Assembly: GCA_023253615.1 (NCBI GenBank)
Contig: JALRFZ010000534.1
Coordinates: forward strand, 1 to 8,754
Origin: Verrucomicrobiales bacterium
GTDB lineage: Bacteria > Verrucomicrobiota > Verrucomicrobiia > Verrucomicrobiales > DEV007
Length of the DNA stretch: 8,754 bases
Direction: 5' to 3'
Shown here: one piece after another, positions 1 through 3,807 of the stretch
Layout: each line of letters starts with the position of its first letter
How positions within the stretch are numbered: position 1 is the stretch's first letter
Made by a program: the position numbers and the translations under genes
Notes under the pieces: generated by a model
Told to the model about the DNA's origin: nothing
Databases searched by the model: none
What the model saw: only the letters and a program-made list of their open reading frames with translations

Positions 1-97
1 CACGCTCTTCCTCGATCTGCCGCGAAAGCAGCGCCACCGCCTCGACCAATTGGGGCGAGTGACGCAGCGGCTCGACGAGCGTTTCGAGGGAGGTCAT
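1..97 (-). CDS. Hypothetical protein, N-terminal fragment (cut by window edge)
   Basis: An open frame on the minus strand starts at an ATG (complement of 95-97) and runs without a stop to the window edge, giving 32 codons. It begins MTSLETLVEPLRHSPQLVEA and ends in a glutamate-rich stretch (RQIEEER), which looks like an amphipathic helix rather than an export signal. No good Shine-Dalgarno sequence precedes it. It lies 51 bp downstream of the SUMF1-fold gene on the same strand, so the two may be co-transcribed. I do not recognise the family and too little is visible to assign one. The regular G/C-ending codons make a real gene likely. Confidence 0.6.
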   Translation of the reverse strand, partial: MTSLETLVEPLRHSPQLVEAVALLSRQIEEER

Positions 98-148
98 GGG
101 AGGGAGTTTAGCGTCTAGGTGGCGAGGGCGCAAGCGGGTCACCGGATG

Positions 149-1273
149 TCATTCGGCTTCCCGTGACTTCTCATCCAAAAAGCTATTGTTCCAGGCGAAA
201 AGCATCTCGTCGAGACTCGGAACCGCGAGCGGGCGGACGACGCGGAAGCCGAGCCAGTGGGCGTCGGTCAGATACCAGAGGCTCTTGGGAAGTTCCGGAT
301 CCTGGGCTTGCCAGTCGGGACTGGAAGGGATACGACGGGCCGATCGCAACTCCTCCTCTGGATCATACCAGGAACCGCCGCGAACCACGCGAGGGTAGCG
401 GGTTTTCGGTCTCGTGAGGGGATCCACGACCGGATTACCTTCCCATTGCGAGTAGGCATCCAGTCGATACTGGTCGAGACACCACTCCATCACATTTCCA
501 TGCATGTCGTGGAGGCCCCATGGGTTTGGTCGTTTCGTACCGATTTTCTCGTAGCCGACCCGGATCTGCTTGGGGTCGAGGACGGCGAACTGCTCAAGCT
601 CGATCGTCGGGCAGGAATAGGGGCCGGTCGGTCCCGCGCGGCAGGCGTATTCCCATTCCGCCTCGGTGGGAAGCCGATAGAAATGCCCCGTCTGGAAACT
701 GAGCCATTCGCAGAACTTGTTCGCCGCATGGTGGGTCATGTTGATTGCGGCAAAACCCTCCCTGCCCATGCCGAAGTCCATCTCGGTGTAGGGCGTGGTG
801 GGGGAAGAAACGAAGTCGGCAGGAGTCGGGTCTTTGAGATGTTCCGGATACTGAAGCGCCCCGTCCTTGTATCGCGGCTTTCTGGTGATCATGAACGGCT
901 CATATTGATCCCAACTTGTCTCATGCCGCGCCATCCAAAAGGGACTCACCTTCACCCGCACCTGCGGGCCTTCATCGTCTTTCCGCTTCGCCTCGTCCGG
1001 CGGACTGCCCATGAGAAACTCGCCGCCCCGGATTGCGACCATGTCGTAGGGGACTCCGGTCTTGGGGATCTTCGAAACGTAGTCCTTCATCGCCGCCTCG
1101 TCGAGTTTCGCGGTCGATTCCAAGATGCGTTCACGCAAGGCCGCGACGCGCGCACGTTCGTCTTCGGAGATCCGCGCGACGGCTTCGTCGGCGGTCTTGG
1201 GATAGGGGTCGGCGAGAGCTGTGACAGCCGAAGTGACGAAGCAAGCAACGGCGAAAAGGGCGGGCCAATTCAT
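149..1273 (-). CDS. Secreted SUMF1/FGE-sulfatase-fold protein lacking catalytic cysteines
   Basis: This 374-aa protein has a Sec-type signal peptide at about residues 1-21 (hydrophobic core ending TALA) and a charged helical linker at about 25-70. A complete SUMF1 (formylglycine-generating-enzyme-like) domain follows at about 78-348. Family landmarks seen are MVAIRGGEFLMGSP (78-91), W-x-x-A-type helix then RLPTEAEWEYACRAG (200-214), GLHDMHGNVMEW (253-264), VVRGGSWYD (297-304) and GFRVVR (342-347). True aerobic FGE has two active cysteines just after the RGGS segment; here that segment (SWYDPEEELRSARR) has none. It is therefore unlikely to oxidise sulfatase cysteines. It may instead be one of the many SUMF1-fold proteins of other or unknown function in PVC bacteria. 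The signal peptide places it in the periplasm or outside the cell. The ATG start is supported by the signal peptide directly after it and by an AGGA 7 nt upstream. No sulfatase gene is in the window. Confidence 0.9.
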   Translation of the reverse strand: MNWPALFAVACFVTSAVTALADPYPKTADEAVARISEDERARVAALRERILESTAKLDEAAMKDYVSKIPKTGVPYDMVAIRGGEFLMGSPPDEAKRKDDEGPQVRVKVSPFWMARHETSWDQYEPFMITRKPRYKDGALQYPEHLKDPTPADFVSSPTTPYTEMDFGMGREGFAAINMTHHAANKFCEWLSFQTGHFYRLPTEAEWEYACRAGPTGPYSCPTIELEQFAVLDPKQIRVGYEKIGTKRPNPWGLHDMHGNVMEWCLDQYRLDAYSQWEGNPVVDPLTRPKTRYPRVVRGGSWYDPEEELRSARRIPSSPDWQAQDPELPKSLWYLTDAHWLGFRVVRPLAVPSLDEMLFAWNNSFLDEKSREAE

Positions 1274-1280
1274 GCCTGAA

Positions 1281-1284
1281 TCCT
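1281..1284 (-). promoter_or_regulatory. Shine-Dalgarno site of the SUMF1-fold gene
   Basis: Read on the minus strand this is AGGA, 7 nt before the ATG at 1273. It supports that start, and it is one of the few recognisable ribosome binding sites in the window; the plus-strand genes mostly lack one. Confidence 0.5.
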
Positions 1285-1378
1285 AGTCTGGACCCAGTCC
1301 TCCCGGCGAGTCCGGATTTGCGTTCGACGGGAGCGTGTGGGCTTGTCACCCGATGCGGAAACCGGTAGAATCTTCGGC

Positions 1379-1609
1379 ATGGAGGAGATTCCCGACATTC
1401 CCGGAGTGGATCCGAAGCTGCTGCGGGATCCAGTGTTTCGACGCGTGCTTGAAGATGCATTGGCCATCCAAGATCGATTTTCCGCCGAGCCCGTCTATGC
1501 CCGGACTGGAAAAGGCTATCTGAAACCAACCGGAGTTGAGGAGATCCGGGAGGCGAAGGAAAAAATGAAAGGTGAAAATGGAACCAGTCTCGTCAGGGAA
1601 GACCCTTGA
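1379..1609 (+). CDS. Small hypothetical protein (76 aa)
   Basis: The ATG at 1379 starts a 76-aa charged protein beginning MEEIPDIPGVDPKLLRDPVF and ending in a Lys/Glu-rich segment (EEIREAKEKMKGENG). It has no signal peptide or membrane segment, so it is probably cytoplasmic. A GTG at 1337 in the same frame would add 14 residues (MGLSPDAETGRIFG). It has a GGGAG only 3 nt upstream, which is too close to be persuasive, so I chose the ATG, although that start has no Shine-Dalgarno sequence either. The next gene starts 3 nt after this stop, which strongly suggests translational coupling and a shared role. It is divergent from the SUMF1-fold gene. I do not recognise the family. Confidence 0.6.
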   Translation: MEEIPDIPGVDPKLLRDPVFRRVLEDALAIQDRFSAEPVYARTGKGYLKPTGVEEIREAKEKMKGENGTSLVREDP

Positions 1610-1612
1610 GCG

Positions 1613-1999
1613 ATGCATGTGGAACGGGATTGGCTCGCCAACTACTCATGGGACTTTGTCACGGCCCAGAACGCGATGCTGTGCGAGGCAAAGCGCGCGT
1701 TGCACAAACCGACATCGGACGGCCACGAGCCAACCAAGGCTCTCTGGGAAAGTCGTCATCGTGGGCCAATGACCCTCGAGGAGGCGGTGAGCCTCTGTCG
1801 TTCCTGTCACCGATTGGCTCCGTTTTGCTTCTACAACGGAAACACCTTCACCGCGATCATTCGCGACGTCATCCGATCCCTGAATCTCCCCGCCGATCAG
1901 GCCGTCGTTGTCCGCAGCCTCGCCGGACACATCGTCGCGGGCGTGGCGAGCGAAGAGGAGGAGGCCGCATTCCGCGAGTTTTGCGAGGGACTTCGCTGA
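1613..1999 (+). CDS. Hypothetical protein with CxxCH motif, second gene of a two-gene unit
   Basis: This 128-aa protein begins MHVERDWLANYSWDFVTAQN. The ATG lies 3 nt after the stop of the 76-aa gene, so the pair looks like one transcription and translation unit. A cysteine cluster is visible at residues 62-72 (C62-R-S-C65-H66, then C72), with further cysteines at 24 and 124. C-x-x-C-H matches the haem-c attachment consensus, but there is no export signal and cytochrome c maturation takes place outside the cytoplasm. Metal binding, or chance, is therefore a better reading. The C-terminal third (NLPADQAVVVRSLAGHIVAG, then an EEEEAAF helix) looks like a compact helical domain. I cannot name the family. 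An overlapping frame (1606-2058) covers the same DNA but has a composition typical of a shadow frame. Confidence 0.65.
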   Translation: MHVERDWLANYSWDFVTAQNAMLCEAKRALHKPTSDGHEPTKALWESRHRGPMTLEEAVSLCRSCHRLAPFCFYNGNTFTAIIRDVIRSLNLPADQAVVVRSLAGHIVAGVASEEEEAAFREFCEGLR

Positions 2000-2036
2000 A
2001 GCGGTTTCGTTCGGCGATCGCAGCTGTTTGGTGCCG

Positions 2037-2071
2037 ATCTCTGACCTCTGATTTCTGATTTCAGACCTCTG
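2037..2071. repeat. Heptameric tandem repeat, five units (AYYTCWG)
   Basis: Five consecutive 7-bp units fit the consensus AYYTCWG, starting at 2037, 2044, 2051, 2058 and 2065. The second and fifth units are identical (ACCTCTG). The array lies 37 bp after the stop of the 128-aa gene and has no coding role that I can see. Short tandem heptamers are known as intergenic dispersed repeats in cyanobacteria (STRR sequences); whether this one is dispersed in its genome cannot be told from a single copy. Confidence 0.7.
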
Positions 2072-2092
2072 GCTTCCGCGCTCCCTCCCTCA

Positions 2093-2109
2093 TTCACGCC
2101 ATGCGTGAA
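2093..2109. repeat. Perfect inverted repeat, 7-bp arms with 3-nt spacer
   Basis: TTCACGC and GCGTGAA flank CAT. The palindrome lies 101 bp before the DUF1501 start and about 40 bp before the AT-rich promoter-like patch. It could be an operator, or a transcript hairpin ending the upstream gene pair. No T-tract follows it, so an intrinsic terminator is not supported. Confidence 0.5.
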
Positions 2110-2149
2110 CGCGCACAAGAGCGGTCTGGTCCCTTTCGGGCGGATTCCC

Positions 2150-2160
2150 TATTATATACA
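2150..2160 (+). promoter_or_regulatory. Possible -10 region of the DUF1501-module promoter
   Basis: TATTATATACA is the only clearly AT-rich patch in this GC-rich intergenic region. It contains two -10-like hexamers (TATTAT and TATACA). It lies about 50 bp before the DUF1501 ATG. No convincing -35 hexamer sits 16-18 bp upstream, so the call rests on composition and position only. Confidence 0.35.
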
Positions 2161-2164
2161 CCTT

Positions 2165-2183
2165 GAGGCCTGCGTTCGGCCTC
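2165..2183 (+). promoter_or_regulatory. 5'-leader hairpin upstream of DUF1501 gene
   Basis: GAGGCC and GGCCTC form a 6-bp stem around a 7-nt loop (TGCGTTC). The stem ends 27 nt before the ATG at 2211. If transcription begins just after the AT-rich patch at 2150-2160, the hairpin would sit at the very 5' end of the mRNA, where it could stabilise the transcript or modulate initiation. No T-tract follows, so it is not a terminator. Confidence 0.3.
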
Positions 2184-2210
2184 CTCACACTCACCGCCAA
2201 TACCACCACC

Positions 2211-3569
2211 ATGCTCACCATCCTCGGCAACGATTCGGGCAAATTCTGCGACGGACTCTCGCGACGGTCATTTCTCCAGATCGGCGGACTGGCTCTCGGA
2301 GGTGCGAGTTTGCCCCAGCTCCTCGCGGCTGAGGCGGCGGCGGGAAAACCGGCCAAGGGGATCAATCACAAGGCGGTCATCATGATCTTCCTGCCGGGAG
2401 GCCCTCCGCACCAGGACATGTGGGATTTGAAACCGGAGGCCCCTGCCGAATACCGCGGCGAATTCCGTCCCATCAAGACAAACGTCTCCGGCATCGAAAT
2501 CAGCGAAGAGTTGCCCCTCATGGCAAAGATGGCGGACAAATTCACCTTCGTCCGCTCCATCGTCGGAGCCGAGGGACCGCATGATGCGATGATGTGCCTC
2601 ACCGGCCGCCCCGGCCGCACCAACGTGCCTCCGGGAGGTTGGCCGAGCATCGGGGCCGCGATCTCGAAGCTGCAAGGGGGAGTCAATCAATCGTGCCCGC
2701 CCTTCGTCGGGCTCGCTCCGAAGTGTGGGCATGACGAATGGGGCAATCCCGGTCCCGCCGGTTTCCTCGGGCCCTCGCATTCGCCTTTCACTCCCTTCCG
2801 CGGTGCTGGCAAGGAAGACATCGTGCTGAAGGGCGTCAGCCTCGAGCGCCTCGGCGACCGCCGCGCCCTGCTCGCGAGCTTTGATGATTTCCGCCGCGAC
2901 ATCGACCGGTCCGGGATGATGGAGGGACTCGACACTTTCAACCAGCAGGCCTTCGGAGTGCTCACCTCGAGCGCCCTCGCCAAGGCCCTCGACATCACGG
3001 AGGAAGATCCGAAACTCGTCGAGCGTTACGGCAAGGGACTGCATGAGCATCTCGACGACGGAAGTTGGCGCCGCCTCGACCAGTTCCTCATGGCCCGCCG
3101 CCTCGTCGAAGCCGGAGCCCGCTGCGTGACGCTCTCCTTCTCGCGCTGGGATTGGCACAGCCACAACTTCCGGAGCGCCCGCAAGGAATTTCCCATGCTC
3201 GACCAAGGGCTCACCGCCCTCGTCCAGGATCTCCACGACCGCGGGCTCGACAAGGATGTCAGCGTCATCGTCTGGGGCGAATTCGGCCGCACTCCGAAGA
3301 TCAATCCACAGGGTGGGCGCGATCACTGGCCGCGTGTCAACAGCGCCGTCCTCGCCTGTGGCGGGATGAACCACGGCCAGATCATCGGCGCGACCGATCG
3401 CCTCGCCGGCGAGGTCGTGGAGCGGCCGGTCGAGTTCCAGGAGGTTTTCGCCACGCTCTACAAGTCCGTCGGCATCGACGCGAACAGCACCACGATTCCC
3501 GATCTCACGGGTCGTCCGACTTATCTCGTCGATCCGCATTATTCACCGATGAAAGAGCTCATCGCCTGA
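2211..3569 (+). CDS. DUF1501 family protein with Tat signal
   Basis: This 452-aa protein has a complete DUF1501 domain, a family related to the sulfatase/alkaline phosphatase fold and abundant in Planctomycetota and Verrucomicrobiota. Its biochemical role is not established. A twin-arginine signal is visible at residues 17-36 (SRRSFLQIGGLALGG), so it is probably exported folded. Fold landmarks are IMIFLPGGPPHQDMWD (57-72), RWDWHSHNF (312-320), the strongly conserved GEFGRTPKINPQGGRDHWP (356-374) and GGMNHGQIIGATD (384-396). The Asp and His residues in these segments are candidate metal ligands by analogy with the fold; this is inference. The ATG at 2211 is chosen because it gives a normal Tat n-region. 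A TTG at 2163 in frame would add 16 residues covering the leader hairpin. No Shine-Dalgarno sequence is visible. It is the first gene of the three-gene exported module. Confidence 0.95.
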   Translation: MLTILGNDSGKFCDGLSRRSFLQIGGLALGGASLPQLLAAEAAAGKPAKGINHKAVIMIFLPGGPPHQDMWDLKPEAPAEYRGEFRPIKTNVSGIEISEELPLMAKMADKFTFVRSIVGAEGPHDAMMCLTGRPGRTNVPPGGWPSIGAAISKLQGGVNQSCPPFVGLAPKCGHDEWGNPGPAGFLGPSHSPFTPFRGAGKEDIVLKGVSLERLGDRRALLASFDDFRRDIDRSGMMEGLDTFNQQAFGVLTSSALAKALDITEEDPKLVERYGKGLHEHLDDGSWRRLDQFLMARRLVEAGARCVTLSFSRWDWHSHNFRSARKEFPMLDQGLTALVQDLHDRGLDKDVSVIVWGEFGRTPKINPQGGRDHWPRVNSAVLACGGMNHGQIIGATDRLAGEVVERPVEFQEVFATLYKSVGIDANSTTIPDLTGRPTYLVDPHYSPMKELIA

Positions 3570-3584
3570 GCGCGGCGGAGGCGA

Positions 3585-3591
3585 GGGGAGG
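3585..3591 (+). promoter_or_regulatory. Displaced Shine-Dalgarno-like sequence
   Basis: GGGGAGG lies 13 nt before the orphan ATG at 3605. Before the short element inserted, that ATG was probably the start of the DUF1549/DUF1553 gene. The spacing is longer than ideal. Today the nearest real start (3801) is about 210 nt further downstream and has no such site. Confidence 0.4.
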
Positions 3592-3603
3592 AAAATAATC
3601 CGG

Positions 3604-3611
3604 AATGATGA
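3604..3611 (+). repeat. Left 8-bp direct repeat (candidate target duplication)
   Basis: AATGATGA, identical to 3800-3807 on the other side of the inverted-repeat element. It contains the ATGATG that starts the downstream gene. The match stops at both ends (G versus A before it, A versus C after it). Confidence 0.5.
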
Positions 3612-3748
3612 ACAGTGGCAGAAACCGCAAAGTGGCATGGGCATCCTGCCCATGCATCGTCTCAAGACGCCGGAGTCGGATGCAGATCCTCTCGCGAAAC
3701 GACCTCCGCTTTGTCGGAAGTTACAAAACATGCCCTTACTTTCGATGA
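3605..3748 (+). other. Orphan start codon and 47-codon frame into the element
   Basis: From the left copy of ATGATG a frame of 47 codons (MMNSGRNRKVAW...) runs into the element and stops at TGA 3746-3748. It is out of frame with the DUF1549/DUF1553 gene. If the old Shine-Dalgarno is still used, this would be translated as a small upstream peptide. I read it as a by-product of the insertion, not as a functional gene. Confidence 0.3.
3632..3660 (+). repeat. Left 29-bp terminal inverted repeat
   Basis: Perfect reverse complement of 3763-3791. The internal hairpin has a 9-bp stem (3635-3643 with 3647-3655) and a TCC loop. Confidence 0.85.
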
Positions 3749-3762
3749 TCCACCTTCCTCAC

Positions 3763-3791
3763 ACGATGCATGGGCAGGATGCCCATGCCAC
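3763..3791 (-). repeat. Right 29-bp terminal inverted repeat
   Basis: Perfect reverse complement of 3632-3660. The internal hairpin has a 9-bp stem (3768-3776 with 3780-3788) and a GGA loop. It ends 9 bp before the start codon of the next gene, so the hairpin could affect translation initiation. Confidence 0.85.
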
Positions 3792-3799
3792 ATTCTGAA

Positions 3800-3807
3800 A
3801 ATGATGA
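3800..3807 (+). repeat. Right 8-bp direct repeat (candidate target duplication, contains start codons)
   Basis: AATGATGA, identical to 3604-3611. It includes both candidate ATG starts (3801 and 3804) of the DUF1549/DUF1553 gene. Confidence 0.5.

Larger units (their letters stand above)
3612..3799. mobile_element. Short REPIN/MITE-like non-autonomous element
   Basis: The core is defined by perfect 29-bp inverted repeats at 3632-3660 and 3763-3791, separated by 102 bp. Each repeat contains its own hairpin: GCATGGGCA and TGCCCATGC around TCC (left, 3635-3655) or GGA (right, 3768-3788). Weaker pairing continues inward for about 14 bp. The outer limits given here are set by the flanking 8-bp direct repeat; the inverted repeats alone give 3632-3791. 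There is no transposase gene, so any movement must have been driven in trans. Two inverted hairpin units resemble a REPIN moved by a RAYT/Y1 transposase, but those do not normally make target duplications. A duplication would instead suggest a MITE moved by a DDE transposase. Short repeats reading GGCATGGGCA...TGCCCATG seem familiar to me from PVC genomes, which I cannot verify here. Confidence 0.65.

Noticed and set aside
257..1279. 340-codon plus-strand frame opposite the SUMF1-fold gene
   Set aside because: The minus-strand protein shows a full SUMF1 domain with signal peptide; the plus frame has no domain.
1606..2058. 150-codon frame overlapping the 128-aa gene and running into the heptamer repeat
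   Set aside because: Its translation is Arg/Pro/Gly-rich and crosses intergenic repeat DNA; the 128-aa frame is tightly coupled to the upstream gene and has normal composition.
2037..2109. CRISPR-like array in the intergenic repeats
   Set aside because: Units are 7 bp with no spacers, and the palindrome is a single copy; no cas-like gene is present.
2268..3539. 423-codon antisense open frame opposite the DUF1501 gene
   Set aside because: Same effect; the sense protein is an unambiguous complete DUF1501.
3661..3762. Coding remnant (transposase fragment) in the middle of the inverted-repeat element
   Set aside because: Only 102 bp with no recognisable transposase motif in any frame; treated as non-coding core.
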